Positions 49,192 to 58,164 are shown, counted from the first letter of the stretch. The stretch is 64,000 nucleotides of DNA from 67-14 sp020438345 (GCA_937872475.1 CALMSY010000026.1:62001-126000); one strand, 5' to 3'. Notes: generated from the letters alone by a model not told the origin. Program-made: numbers and translations.

Positions 49192-50760
49192 TCAGGACTG
49201 GAAATGCTCCCGGATTATCGGGGCTACATCCCTGAGTCCCCATTGCCTGCGGGCCTGGTGACGGTCCCTGACTGCCTGGTCTGGTGAGTCGGGGCCGCAA
49301 CCTACAAAGAGCAACGGGCCTTCTGAATCTTCCTGGCGGAGTGAGCCGTGACTGCCACCTGGACAATGCACCGAACCACCCCAGTCGACGCATTCGTAGC
49401 CGAGGACAGCGGAGACGATCAGGTCACCTCCATGTGGGGCAACAAGTGCTGCCCATAGGCGACCGAACCCGTCCGGGTACTCCGGCATCTCGATTCGTCC
49501 CGCTTCAACCGAGGCGCCAAGCGCCTCGATGTTGCCGCTGATACTCCAGGCCCTTCCGCGACGGTCAGTGACCGTTTCACGGCCAGCCTCCGAGATCGGC
49601 GAGTCGAGATCAAGGGGAAAGAAGTCAAGTCGGCGTCCGTCCCGTTCCACCACCGCAAGCTCTCCCGGGTCTGAATGACCCGGTCGCGGTAGACGGGCAA
49701 CCGGGTTGCCGTTGCTTTCGGTCCAGGCAATCAGCTCAACTCCTTCCAGCGCGGCCAGGTGTTCGCGGATCCGGTTGTGACGAACCGGGTTGTCCCCTTC
49801 CGCCAGGAGATAGATGTGGGCGGCCCTGGAGGTCGGACTGACTGCGACTTCCGCCAGATCCGGTTGTTCCGAAGAGGGAGGGAGTACCTGCCACTTTCGG
49901 GACATCCAGTCGATGATGTCCAGCCGCTTTTCGACGTCGGTATGTGCATGGTCCGCCAGCAGAATCAAGGCATGATCGTTGATGAACGGTTCCACGCCGC
50001 CCGCGGCCCGGATCACTTCAGCAAGGCAATAGTCAGCCCGTTCAATGGAACGGGTCGAGGCTCGTGGGCCATGCCTGTGCGAGTAGTTGTCGTTGTCGGG
50101 AAAAGAAAGCAACATGAAGTCAAACCGGTCACGACTGACCAGTTCCGAGGCACAGCAGGCGGAATACGCATCCCGTTTGCCGGGGATGGAACTCGCCTTG
50201 CATGCTGTCTCCATCGACGAATAGAGGTCCCCGTAGAAGAGTTCTTTCGGACCCCAGGTTCCGTAGTCGAAATTGAGCAGACCTGCCTCGATCGCCTTCC
50301 CGGTCACCCCCGCCAGGTTCACTTCATGCCGGTGACGGCCCCGGTAGATGAGAAACGGAGTCGCGGCCGTTCTCACGTGACGGTCATCCAGAGTCTCGAA
50401 GACAGTTTCCACGTTCGGACTCAGGTGGCTGAGGTTCATGTTGTAGACGAGGTCATGAAGGGAACGGAAGAGACCGAAAGCCCTGGTTGCCTCAAGTGAA
50501 GAGCCGTACTCCACGTAGCGTCGCTCCGCCCGGTGGAACCAGTTCATGCCGCTGATCCAGTGCTGGTCTGAGGCAACCCCGGTAACCATTTCCGCCGAAG
50601 CGACCGGGGTCACCGACGGAAAGGAAGAAACGCAGTTCTCGATCAGCTGACCACGTTTGACCAGCCGGCTGAAGGTCGGGGCACGGCCTTCCGCGATCGT
50701 CTGCCGGAGCATGTCGGTTCGGAGTGAATCGACATAGGCCAGAACCAGCTTGCGGGCCAT
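49192..50760 (-). CDS. Alkaline-phosphatase-superfamily protein, nucleotide pyrophosphatase/phosphodiesterase-like
   Basis: 522 residues, no signal peptide. Metal Asp D11 in LAYVDSLRTDM, nucleophile T51 in FPSVTPVASAEMVTG, then FPDNDNYSHRHG (Asp/His site) and LLADHAHTDV. This is the NPP/type I phosphodiesterase layout with Thr nucleophile, probably cytoplasmic. The C-terminal third ends with GSHGSLRQEDSEGPLLFVG, a third metal His region as in NPP enzymes. Substrate unknown. It belongs to the same superfamily as the proteins at 3-20 kb but to a clearly different branch. Confidence 0.85.
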   Translation of the reverse strand: MARKLVLAYVDSLRTDMLRQTIAEGRAPTFSRLVKRGQLIENCVSSFPSVTPVASAEMVTGVASDQHWISGMNWFHRAERRYVEYGSSLEATRAFGLFRSLHDLVYNMNLSHLSPNVETVFETLDDRHVRTAATPFLIYRGRHRHEVNLAGVTGKAIEAGLLNFDYGTWGPKELFYGDLYSSMETACKASSIPGKRDAYSACCASELVSRDRFDFMLLSFPDNDNYSHRHGPRASTRSIERADYCLAEVIRAAGGVEPFINDHALILLADHAHTDVEKRLDIIDWMSRKWQVLPPSSEQPDLAEVAVSPTSRAAHIYLLAEGDNPVRHNRIREHLAALEGVELIAWTESNGNPVARLPRPGHSDPGELAVVERDGRRLDFFPLDLDSPISEAGRETVTDRRGRAWSISGNIEALGASVEAGRIEMPEYPDGFGRLWAALVAPHGGDLIVSAVLGYECVDWGGSVHCPGGSHGSLRQEDSEGPLLFVGCGPDSPDQAVRDRHQARRQWGLRDVAPIIREHFQS

Positions 50761-50768
50761 GGTTGCGC

Positions 50769-51227
50769 TCAGCGGAGGACGCGGAGTCCGGCGTGCTTAC
50801 GATCGGCCTGCTTGCGCCGCCGCCAGGCAAGGTAGACAAGAAATGCGGCAGGCAGGATCGCGAACGGGGGGAAGACCAGACAGATGATCGCAATGACCAA
50901 CGCCACGAAGACGGTGATCACAGCCAGGGCCGCAGTACCGCCGCGCCTTTGAGCACCACTGATCACGTCGCTGACCACAGCGCAGGTTAGGACCGCCGCG
51001 ATTGCCCCGACCAGCGTTCCGATCAGCACCGTGCCGTCAAGAACCGAGGTGCCCAGGTAGCCGAGCACCGCTCCGATGATGCCGGCGAGAATCGCCATGC
51101 GTCCGCGAGCCGACCCCTCCAGTCCGGTGGTTCCGGCGATCATGCCGGTGGCAATACCTATTCCCGTGGCCAGGCAGATTGTCGAGAAAGTTCCGATACC
51201 GGCAGAATAGAAGGATGGCGGCCTCAC
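50769..51227 (-). CDS. Small polytopic membrane protein of unknown function
   Basis: About 152 residues from GTG 51227 (GGGGAGG just upstream); ATG 51143 is the alternative. Four hydrophobic helices: TICLATGIGIATGMIAG, AILAGIIGAVLGYLG, VLIGTLVGAIAAVLTCAVV and a longer LAVITVFVALVIAIICLVF. A basic C-terminus RRRKQADRKHAG follows. With the GTG start the gene overlaps the divergent aminotransferase start by 13 bases. Function not recognised. Confidence 0.6.
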   Translation of the reverse strand: MRPPSFYSAGIGTFSTICLATGIGIATGMIAGTTGLEGSARGRMAILAGIIGAVLGYLGTSVLDGTVLIGTLVGAIAAVLTCAVVSDVISGAQRRGGTAALAVITVFVALVIAIICLVFPPFAILPAAFLVYLAWRRRKQADRKHAGLRVLR

Positions 51228-52528
51228 CACCTCCCCGACGTCAGCGGACCCGGGCCAAAGACCTGGAGAGATACGCGGCGCTGTTCGCCAAACGAACCAG
51301 GGTAATGCGTTCATCTGCGATGCGGGACATGATGGAGATCACCGCGCGCCCCGAGGTGATTTCACTTGCCGGGGGGTTGCCGGACACTTCGACCTTTCCG
51401 CCTGAGGCCTTCGCCGCGGAGATGCACCGGATCGAGAAGACCGCTGTGCCGGAGGTTCTCCAGTACGGACCAACCGAGGGTTCAATGCTGGTCCGGGAGC
51501 AGATCGTGGAAGTGATGGCCAGTGAAGACACCCATGTGGATGCGAAGGATGTAACCGTCACAACTGGCGGACAACAGGCGATAGACCTGATCACCAAGGT
51601 CCTGATCGATCCAGGAGACGTGATTATCTGCGAAGCCCCGACCTACCCCGGGGCGATACCGACCTTCTGCTCGTATGAGGCGGACATCCGGCAGATCGAG
51701 ATGGACGCTGACGGCATGCGGATTGACCTGCTGGAAGAAACCCTGGAGGCGCTCGATACGGAAGGACGGCGACCGAAGTTCATCTATTCGATCCCGACCT
51801 TTCAGAATCCGGGCGGCTTGACGCTTTCGCTCGAACGACGCCGGCGGCTTGTCGAAATCGCCCGGGAACGGGAAATTCTTGTGATTGAGGACAACCCGTA
51901 CGGGTTGCTTCGTTTCGAGGGTGAGCCGCTTCCCACGCTTTACAGCCTCGACGGTGGCAATTACGTGGTCTACCTGGGGACGTTCTCGAAGATTCTGTCG
52001 GCCGGTTTGAGGATCGGCTGGCTTGTCGCGCCGACACTGATCCGGGAGAAGGTGGTACTGGGCAAGCAGGCAGCCGATCTGTGTACCTCTACCCTGACCC
52101 AGGATTTCGCCGGGCATTTTTTCCGGGATGGGGCGTGGCGTGAGTACGTCGCGGAACTGACCGGGATCTACCGGACCCGGCGGGACACCATGATCACCGC
52201 GATGTCGGAGTACTTCCCGCATGGCGCGACCTGGAACAAGCCGAACGGCGGCCTTTTTATCTGGGCAACGATGCCCGATGTGCTGAACTCCGAGCATCTG
52301 CTCGCCAAGGCGCTTTCCCGCAACGTGGCTTTTGTGCCTGGACCGAATGCCTATGTCGACGGTCGAGGGGTGAGTTCCATGCGACTGAACTTTTCGGGAG
52401 TCAAGGAGGACGAGATCTTCGAAGGGATCCGCCGGATCGGGCAGGTGGCGCGTGAGCAGCTGAAGCTGTACGAAACGATGACGAGTACCGACGAGATGCG
52501 GCTCCCGGGAAAGGAGGACGGTTCATGA
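51215..52528 (+). CDS. PLP-dependent aminotransferase (2-aminoadipate/LysN-like)
   Basis: 437 residues from ATG 51215; the frame opens at 51179. The conserved part begins with RYAALFAKRTRVMRSSAMRD, typical of this group, so the start cannot be much later. ISLAGGLPDTSTFP, YGPTEGSMLVRE, TTGGQQAIDLI, APTYPGAIP, IPTFQNPGGLTLS, EDNPYGLLRF and Schiff-base Lys K259 in GTFSKILSAGLRIGW. It converts amino acids and 2-oxo acids; the exact substrate is unknown. Its stop overlaps ddl by 4 bases, so the two genes are expressed together. Confidence 0.88.
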   Translation: MAASPPPRRQRTRAKDLERYAALFAKRTRVMRSSAMRDMMEITARPEVISLAGGLPDTSTFPPEAFAAEMHRIEKTAVPEVLQYGPTEGSMLVREQIVEVMASEDTHVDAKDVTVTTGGQQAIDLITKVLIDPGDVIICEAPTYPGAIPTFCSYEADIRQIEMDADGMRIDLLEETLEALDTEGRRPKFIYSIPTFQNPGGLTLSLERRRRLVEIAREREILVIEDNPYGLLRFEGEPLPTLYSLDGGNYVVYLGTFSKILSAGLRIGWLVAPTLIREKVVLGKQAADLCTSTLTQDFAGHFFRDGAWREYVAELTGIYRTRRDTMITAMSEYFPHGATWNKPNGGLFIWATMPDVLNSEHLLAKALSRNVAFVPGPNAYVDGRGVSSMRLNFSGVKEDEIFEGIRRIGQVAREQLKLYETMTSTDEMRLPGKEDGS

Positions 52529-53451
52529 AGGTGGCTCTGCTTCAGGGCGGACGCTCGTTGGAGAGGGGAGTTTCACTTCGTTCGGGGCAGCGGGTTACCG
52601 AAGCCCTGACAGAGCTCGGACACGAGGTGAACGCGATGGATCTTGGTCCGGACCTGGTCAGCCAGCTGGACAGGAACCGGCCCGACGTTGCGTTCATCGC
52701 GCTCCACGGAACCGAAGGCGAAGACGGGACCGTGCAGTCTCTGCTCGAACTGCTGGACATCCCATACACCGGACCTGGCGTGGCGGCTTGCAAGCGCTGC
52801 ATGGACAAGAGCCTCGCAAAGTACATCTTGCGGGAGAACGGACTTCCGACTCCGGACTGGGTCACGTACAGCGAAGCATCAATTCGGGATTTCGGTGCCG
52901 CTTCCACCTTCGGCGTCGCGGTCGACCGGGTTGGTCTGCCGCTGGTCGCCAAGCCGGCCTCCCAGGGTTCGTCACTCGGAGTGAAGGTGGTCACCGACCT
53001 GGAGCAGATTCCGGCGGCGCTGATCACCGCATTGAGTTACGACGAACGGGCGATGCTCGAGAGTTGGGTAAACGGCCGGGAGCTGGCTGTTTCCGTGCTC
53101 GGGGACCAGGCTCTGCCTGTAGTTGAGGCTATTCCCACCGAGAGCAGCCGCTACGACTTTGAAGCCCGCTACGAAATCGGCGGGGCCAGTTTCGAGTGTC
53201 CGGCCGACCTTGATCCGGTCGAGGCGGGCGAAGTCGAAAGGATCGCGTTGGCTGCTTATGAAGCTCTGGGTTGTTCCGGGTTTTCACGAGTCGATCTGAT
53301 TCTGGCCGAAGAAGGTCCGCAGATCCTGGAGATCAATGCTGTACCCGGCCTCACCGAAACCTCGCTCCTCCCTCACGCCGCCGAAGCCGCCGGGCTTTCC
53401 TTCAACGAAATGGTCCAGAAGATCCTTGATCTTTCGGTATCCCGGTCCTGA
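52525..53451 (+). CDS. ddl: D-alanine--D-alanine ligase
   Basis: 308 residues, ATG inside the ATGA overlap. ATP-grasp ligase: VALLQGGRSLERGVSL (N-terminal GG-x-S-x-E loop), FIALHGTEGEDGTVQ, PYTGPGVAACKRCMDK, KPASQGSSLGV (Gly-Ser-Ser loop), FSRVDLIL and ILEINAVPGLTETSLLP (metal and D-Ala site). It makes D-Ala-D-Ala for peptidoglycan. Slightly short compared with other Ddl proteins. Coupling to the aminotransferase is unusual but does not define its role. Confidence 0.95.
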   Translation: MKVALLQGGRSLERGVSLRSGQRVTEALTELGHEVNAMDLGPDLVSQLDRNRPDVAFIALHGTEGEDGTVQSLLELLDIPYTGPGVAACKRCMDKSLAKYILRENGLPTPDWVTYSEASIRDFGAASTFGVAVDRVGLPLVAKPASQGSSLGVKVVTDLEQIPAALITALSYDERAMLESWVNGRELAVSVLGDQALPVVEAIPTESSRYDFEARYEIGGASFECPADLDPVEAGEVERIALAAYEALGCSGFSRVDLILAEEGPQILEINAVPGLTETSLLPHAAEAAGLSFNEMVQKILDLSVSRS

Positions 53452-53467
53452 GCTTCCGGGCGGGGCT

Positions 53468-53956
53468 TCAGGAATCCTGAAGAAAGTCTTCAGGCGAGAC
53501 GTCATCCAGAAAGTCCTTGAACTTCTCGACAACCTGCTCGTTGTCTTCAATGTCCTGGTCGAACTCGATCGACGACTCTTCGATCACCTCTTCTGCGACG
53601 AAGATCGGGGCCTGGACCCGAACCGCAAGGGCGAGAGCATCAGAAGGACGTGAGTCGATTTCCATTTCGGTGCCGGCCACTAAGAGAGTGATGCTGGCAT
53701 AGAAAGTGTTGTCCCTCAGTTCATTGACCGAGATCCGTTCCACTTTGGTTTCGGCTTGGTCGATGATGTCGACCAGGAGATCGTGAGTCATCGGTCTCGG
53801 AGTGTCGGCACCCTGGAGTTTCATCAGGATTGCCGCCGCTTCCGGATGCCCGATCCAGATCGGCAGGAAACGATTGTCGTCAACGGTCTTCAAGAGCACG
53901 ATCGGCTGTTTGCCGACCATGTCGAAACTGACTCCATAGATCTGGACCTCGCGCAT
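53468..53956 (-). CDS. Bifunctional nuclease family (DUF151) protein
   Basis: 162 residues from ATG 53956; 19 more upstream residues are open but not conserved-looking. Motifs: PIVLLKTVDDNRFLPIWIG, PEAAAILMKLQG, RPMTHDLLVDII and IDSRPSDALALAVRVQAPIFV, all hallmarks of the BFN/DUF151 fold. Members are reported to have DNase/RNase activity; their cell role is unsettled. The tail is acidic. Single gene, converging with ddl. Confidence 0.92.
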   Translation of the reverse strand: MREVQIYGVSFDMVGKQPIVLLKTVDDNRFLPIWIGHPEAAAILMKLQGADTPRPMTHDLLVDIIDQAETKVERISVNELRDNTFYASITLLVAGTEMEIDSRPSDALALAVRVQAPIFVAEEVIEESSIEFDQDIEDNEQVVEKFKDFLDDVSPEDFLQDS

Positions 53957-54043
53957 TGGAGACCGATTATAGGTAGCCCGGTTCCACGGGTTTGGCCGAC
54001 CCGCTTGGGCCATCTGCTGATGGTCGGGTGGCCTGAGTGTTCA

Positions 54044-54117
<74 letters not shown>

Positions 54118-54131
54118 TTGAGGGACCGAGG

Positions 54132-54161
54132 ATTCTACCCTCGGCGCTTTTCGGGTGTCGT
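54132..54161 (-). promoter_or_regulatory. Predicted promoter of tRNA-Ile
   Basis: Minus strand -35 ACGACA (54156-54161), 18-base spacer, -10 TAGAAT (54132-54137), 14 bases before the mature 5' end. The -10 is embedded in a small CCGAGG/CCTCGG hairpin. Confidence 0.4.
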
Positions 54162-54171
54162 CCCGCCTGAT

Positions 54172-55029
54172 TCAGCTCAGGCGATCAGCGATATCGACCG
54201 CCTGTTCAAGCTCGTCAAGCTCGATTTCGACCACGAGGCCCTTCCCTTTCGGCTTGATCCTCACCGGTCGGTCCAGGGATGTCTCAAGGCGCTCGGTGGC
54301 TTCGGATATCGCCTCGACTTCCTCCGCCGACAGCACCTGCCTGCGGCCACTTCCACTGCTGCTCTTTTCCGCGAAGCTTCTGGCCCCGGCCTCAGTCTGG
54401 CGCACCGACCAGCCTTCCTTCAGGGCTTGCCTCGCAAGTTTGCGGCGATCACCGTGATCAGGGACCTGAAGGATCGCCCGGCCGTGCCCTTCGCTGAGTT
54501 CCCCACTTTCCAATGTTTCGAGGACTTCGTCTGGCAGGTCAAGCAAGCGGATGAGATTGGAAATCTGGGGACGGCTCCGTCCCACCCTCTTGCCGAGTTC
54601 TTCCTTGCTCAAGCCGAGGTCTTCAACCAAGGCAGCGCATGCTTTGGCTTCTTCAACCGGGTTCAGGTTTTCCCTGACCATGTTTTCGATCAGTGCCACT
54701 TCCAGACGATCCGCTTCATCGGAGTCCCGGATGACAACCGGGACCCGTTCGACACCGGCCATGCCGGCAGCGCGCCAGCGGCGTTCGCCCGCGATGATCT
54801 CGTACTTGCCCTTGCCGGACGGACGGACGATGAGTGGTTGGACCACTCCGCTGGCCTTGATTGACTCGGCAAGTGCCTCCAGGGCAGCCTCCGAAAACCG
54901 GGTCCGGGGCTGACCGGGATTCGGAGAAATGGCTCCAACCGGCAACTCCCGCATATCGGGACCGGTTGCTGCGTCCGGGAGGATTGCTCCCAGACCCTTG
55001 CCGAGACCCCGCCTCTCAGCCACGTTCAT
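54172..55029 (-). CDS. parB: Chromosome-partitioning protein ParB
   Basis: 285 residues. N-terminal LGKGLGAIL (ParA-interacting), IIAGERRWRAA (residues 79-88; CTP-binding GERRxRA), box II IENMVRENLNPVEEA (115-128), where the usual E-N-x-Q-R has V in place of Q, helix-turn-helix LSKEELGKRVGRSRPQISNLIRLL, and a C-terminal dimer domain. It loads at parS and spreads as a CTP-dependent clamp. It overlaps parA by 14 bases. Confidence 0.95.
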   Translation of the reverse strand: MNVAERRGLGKGLGAILPDAATGPDMRELPVGAISPNPGQPRTRFSEAALEALAESIKASGVVQPLIVRPSGKGKYEIIAGERRWRAAGMAGVERVPVVIRDSDEADRLEVALIENMVRENLNPVEEAKACAALVEDLGLSKEELGKRVGRSRPQISNLIRLLDLPDEVLETLESGELSEGHGRAILQVPDHGDRRKLARQALKEGWSVRQTEAGARSFAEKSSSGSGRRQVLSAEEVEAISEATERLETSLDRPVRIKPKGKGLVVEIELDELEQAVDIADRLS

Positions 55030-55801
55030 TCACCTCGTCGGCGAGGGCAAGGTAAGCCTCTGATCCACGCGAGCTCGGGGCATAGTCGGTCACCGGAATT
55101 CCGTAGCTTGGCGCTTCCGCCACTCGCACGGTCCGGGGAATCACGGTTCGAAAGACGGTCTCGGAGAAGTGGTCACGAAGGTCACTCTCCACCTGCTGGG
55201 CGAGCCTGGTCCGCTCGTCATGCATTGTGACCAGGATTCCACCGAGGTTGAGGGAAGGGTTCAACTGCTGTCTGACCAGAGAGATCGTGTTCAGGAACTC
55301 AACCAGACCCTCGAGGGCAAGGTACTCGGCCTGGACCGGAATTATCACCCGGTCGGAAGCCACAAGGGCATTCACGGTAATCGGGCCAAGTGCCGGTGGA
55401 CAGTCAATCAGGACGATGTCGTAATCCTCTTCGACGCTGCCGAGCTGCTCTCTCAGCCTGGTGTTCGGGTCTTCGAGTTTTGGTAACTCGACAACGGCTC
55501 CCGCCAGATCCCGGCTGGCCGGCACGAGCGAAACATCCTGGGGCCCGGCTGGAAGCGCCGCTTCGGAAAGGGTCACTTCACCGAGCAGGACCTCATAGCT
55601 GGTCGGGAGGTCGGACTTGTCCAGGCCGAAAGCAACCGTTGCGTTTGCCTGCTGGTCAAGATCAACGACCAGGACCTTCTTTCCCATCTGGGCGAAGGCG
55701 GCACCGAGATTGACGGCAGTCGTGGTCTTGCCGACCCCGCCCTTCTGATTGGCGATCGCGTAAATCACTCCGGGGCTCCCGGCAGAAGCAGGGTTTCGCA
55801 C
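55016..55801 (-). CDS. parA: Chromosome-partitioning ATPase ParA/Soj
   Basis: 261 residues from GTG 55801; GTG 55768 (VIYAIANQKGG) is an alternative start closer to the family norm. Deviant Walker A NQKGGVGKTTTAVNLG (20-27), LVVDLDQQANAT, DIVLIDCPPALGPITVNAL, VQAEYLALEGL and PRTVRVAEAPSYG are ParA/Soj signs. It acts with ParB to segregate the origin region. Confidence 0.95.
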   Translation of the reverse strand: MRNPASAGSPGVIYAIANQKGGVGKTTTAVNLGAAFAQMGKKVLVVDLDQQANATVAFGLDKSDLPTSYEVLLGEVTLSEAALPAGPQDVSLVPASRDLAGAVVELPKLEDPNTRLREQLGSVEEDYDIVLIDCPPALGPITVNALVASDRVIIPVQAEYLALEGLVEFLNTISLVRQQLNPSLNLGGILVTMHDERTRLAQQVESDLRDHFSETVFRTVIPRTVRVAEAPSYGIPVTDYAPSSRGSEAYLALADEVNERG

Positions 55802-55860
55802 GTGGACGAGGAAGGGTTCATCGGAGGTCAGACTATTTCGTTTGTCCGTCTGGCGGCTTC

Positions 55861-56562
55861 TCAGCGATTGCCGAGCGGTCTCTTCCTGGCCATGCCAGGG
55901 CGCCGGGGGAGATTCCCGGGCGTAGCGTCCACTTTCCGGAGCACGTAGAGCCTGCGTTTCCTGCTGCCCGGGAAGGGGATTACTTCAACTTCATTTCGTA
56001 GTTCCATAGCCAGTTGCTCGCGATTGCATTGGATCTTCTCTTCCTCTTCAGGCTCCGGTTCTCCCTTCCAGGCAACCAGGTGTCCTCCCTCGGCCAGCAG
56101 GGGCGAAGCCAGCTCCGCGAGCACAGCGAGTGGTGCCACGGCCCGGGCGGTGACCAGATCGTGGGCCTCGCGACCCTCACCACGTGACCAATCCTCGGAA
56201 CGAGCCTTGACCCCATGGGCGTTTTCCAGTCTCAGAGCGGAAATCACTCCGTAAATGAAGTCGATCTTGCGGCCCACTGAATCAAGCAGAGTGAAATCGC
56301 AGTGAGGGAGATTGACCGCGAGGGGAATTCCCGGGAACCCGCCGCCTGCTCCGAGGTCGATCGCCCGGGATGCCTGGGAAACTTCCGGACATGCCAGACC
56401 GGAGAGGCTGTCGGCCACATGAACGAAACGCGCCTCCTCCGGATTGGTGACGGACGAGAGCGAGGTGTGGCTCGTCGCCAGGAGCTCGAGCATCGGTTCG
56501 AGCCGGTCGAGTACTTCGGGGTTGAGCCAGGGCTCCGCTGGTCCGGAGCCTTGCAGGTTCAC
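55861..56562 (-). CDS. rsmG: 16S rRNA (guanine-527-N7)-methyltransferase
   Basis: 233 residues from GTG 56562 in a GTGA overlap with jag. RsmG motifs: NPEEARFVHVADSL, AIDLGAGGGFPGIPLAV (SAM binding), LLDSVGRKIDFI, VTARAVAPLAVLAEL and WKGE. It methylates G527 of 16S rRNA; loss of this enzyme gives low-level streptomycin resistance in other bacteria. Confidence 0.96.
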   Translation of the reverse strand: MNLQGSGPAEPWLNPEVLDRLEPMLELLATSHTSLSSVTNPEEARFVHVADSLSGLACPEVSQASRAIDLGAGGGFPGIPLAVNLPHCDFTLLDSVGRKIDFIYGVISALRLENAHGVKARSEDWSRGEGREAHDLVTARAVAPLAVLAELASPLLAEGGHLVAWKGEPEPEEEEKIQCNREQLAMELRNEVEVIPFPGSRKRRLYVLRKVDATPGNLPRRPGMARKRPLGNR

Positions 56563-57038
56563 TCGGTTACAAGCGGGGCAACAACGACGCGGCGGTGCGG
56601 GTCGTCACCCGAACTGAAAGTCTCGACTCCGGGGCGACTCTTCAAGTGCTCGTGAACTATGCGACGCTCGCGGGCGTTCATCGGATCCAGCTCCACTTCG
56701 ACTCCCGAAGCGATTGACTTTTCGGCCGCCCGGTCCGCCCGCTCGGAAATCACTTCTTCCCGTCTTGCCCGGTAGCCGGCCGCGTCGAGGACTACCCGCT
56801 TGCGTTCCCGAATTCCCTTGAAGGCTGCCTGAAATGCAAGGAGCTGAAGAGCATCGATGGTCTGCCCACGCCTGCCGATCAACAAACCGTAGTCCTCGTC
56901 GCCTTCAACAGTGGCCGTGATGACGTCGTCGGTTTCATCGATCTCGACTTCACCGTCAAGATCGAGTTCATCCAGAACCCGCTCGACCAGGAGCCTGACC
57001 CTCTCTGCCGGATCGCCCGGCCAATTGCTCGCTTCCAT
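56559..57038 (-). CDS. jag: KH/R3H RNA-binding protein Jag (KhpB)
   Basis: 159 residues. KH domain with LLIGRRGQTIDALQLLA (G-x-x-G loop GRRG), then RVVLDAAGYRARREE and R3H domain DPMNARERRIVHEHLKSRPG. It binds RNA and is linked to cell-elongation control in other Gram-positives. Usual place between yidC and rsmG. Confidence 0.95.
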   Translation of the reverse strand: MEASNWPGDPAERVRLLVERVLDELDLDGEVEIDETDDVITATVEGDEDYGLLIGRRGQTIDALQLLAFQAAFKGIRERKRVVLDAAGYRARREEVISERADRAAEKSIASGVEVELDPMNARERRIVHEHLKSRPGVETFSSGDDPHRRVVVAPLVTE

Positions 57039-57066
57039 CAGTCGCAGTCTAGAGGGAGGTGGGAAG

Positions 57067-57885
57067 TCAGCGCTTTCGCTTCTTCTTCTTGGGTGGTGGT
57101 GGCGGCGCTTTTGTGGCCGCCATGGCAGTGGCTCCCTCCGGTGTTGCCATTACCGGCGGGGGAATCACCCGATTCACCACATACTGCTGGCCAATGGTCC
57201 AAACGTTGGTTGTGATCCAGTAGAGGATCAGGCCGGCCGGGAAGGAAAGGATGAACGGAACGAAGATGAACGGAAGCGCCATCATCAGCATGCGCTGGTT
57301 TCGATCGGTCGTGGTCGCCATGACAAGTCCCGAAACGAGCTGCGTTGCGACATAGATGACGATCAATGCGATCAGGACTCCACCGGTCGCTTTGTCGGTG
57401 AGGTCGGGGATGAAGAGGAACGACTCGCCGAACGGGTAGAGCGCCTTGATCGCGGGATTCGCGTCAATCTGGGCTGTGGTCAGCTGACTGCATGCGACCG
57501 CGGTCTGACCACAGATGTCTTCTCTCAGGGGGCCGCGGAGAGCCTGGAACAGGGTGATGAACACCGGAAGCTGGGCTAATAGCGGAACGCAGGAGGCAAG
57601 CGGATTGATCTTGTTCTCCTGGTAGAACTTCATCATCTCCTGCGAGAGACGCTGCTTGTCGTTCTTGAACTTCTCCTGAAGCTCCTTCATCTGCGGCTGG
57701 AGAGCCTGCAGGGCACGCATGCTCTTGAGCTGCTTGTAAGTCAGCGGGATCAGGAGTGCCCGCGTGCAGACAGTCAGCAGGATGATCGCCACGCCCCAAC
57801 TGGTGCCCAGGTCATCGTGGAAGAAGGCGAGAACCGCGTTGGCAACATCAATGAGTGGTTGAAGGATGTTGGCGGTAAGTATCAA
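57067..57885 (-). CDS. yidC: Membrane protein insertase YidC/Oxa1
   Basis: 272 residues from TTG 57885 in a TTGA overlap with yidD. Short first helix, then WGVAIILLTVCTRALLIPLTYKQLKS with the conserved Arg of the hydrophilic groove, coiled region LQPQMKELQEKFKND, PLASCVPLLAQLPVFITLF and FIFVPFILSFPAGLILYWITTN. The C-terminus is Pro/Lys-rich (PPPPPKKKKRKR), a likely ribosome contact. It inserts membrane proteins with or without Sec. Confidence 0.97.
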   Translation of the reverse strand: MILTANILQPLIDVANAVLAFFHDDLGTSWGVAIILLTVCTRALLIPLTYKQLKSMRALQALQPQMKELQEKFKNDKQRLSQEMMKFYQENKINPLASCVPLLAQLPVFITLFQALRGPLREDICGQTAVACSQLTTAQIDANPAIKALYPFGESFLFIPDLTDKATGGVLIALIVIYVATQLVSGLVMATTTDRNQRMLMMALPFIFVPFILSFPAGLILYWITTNVWTIGQQYVVNRVIPPPVMATPEGATAMAATKAPPPPPKKKKRKR

Positions 57886-58157
57886 CGCGGTTTGGTTTCT
57901 CCGTGGTACACGGCCGGATCCATGGGACCGACCTTCAAAGTGAACTCATCCCGCACGGGATCGAAACCGCCGTGACTGAAGGGATTGCAGCGCAGGATGC
58001 GCCAGCAGGCGAGAACTGTACCCCTAATGACTCCGAAGCGTTCTACTGCCTCTATGCAATAGGTCGAACAGGATGGTTCGTACTTGCATCTGCGGGGCAG
58101 GAGAGGCGAGATCCAACGCTGGTACGCCCTCACCGGAGCGAGCACAAACCGTTTCAC
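57882..58157 (-). CDS. yidD: Membrane insertion efficiency factor YidD
   Basis: 91 residues from GTG 58157, which overlaps the rnpA stop by 4 bases. The frame is open upstream, but family length favours this start. RAYQRWISPLLPRRCKYEPSCSTY and ACWRILRCNPFSHGGFDPV are the YidD signature with its three Cys. The start codon lies inside the parS site. Confidence 0.93.
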   Translation of the reverse strand: MKRFVLAPVRAYQRWISPLLPRRCKYEPSCSTYCIEAVERFGVIRGTVLACWRILRCNPFSHGGFDPVRDEFTLKVGPMDPAVYHGETKPR

Positions 58158-58164
58158 GTGGAAC
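58151..58164. other. parS centromere site
   Basis: GTTTCACGTGGAAC differs at one base from the 14-bp core GTTTCACGTGAAAC that ParB binds in most bacteria. It is about 2.1 kb from the proposed oriC and within 4 kb of parAB, as expected. It spans the end of rnpA and the start codon of yidD. Confidence 0.85.

Noticed and set aside
53466..53482. Perfect 7-bp hairpin CTTCAGG-AAT-CCTGAAG between ddl and the DUF151 gene
   Set aside because: It overlaps the DUF151 stop codon and lacks a U-run on either strand, so a terminator call is not supported.
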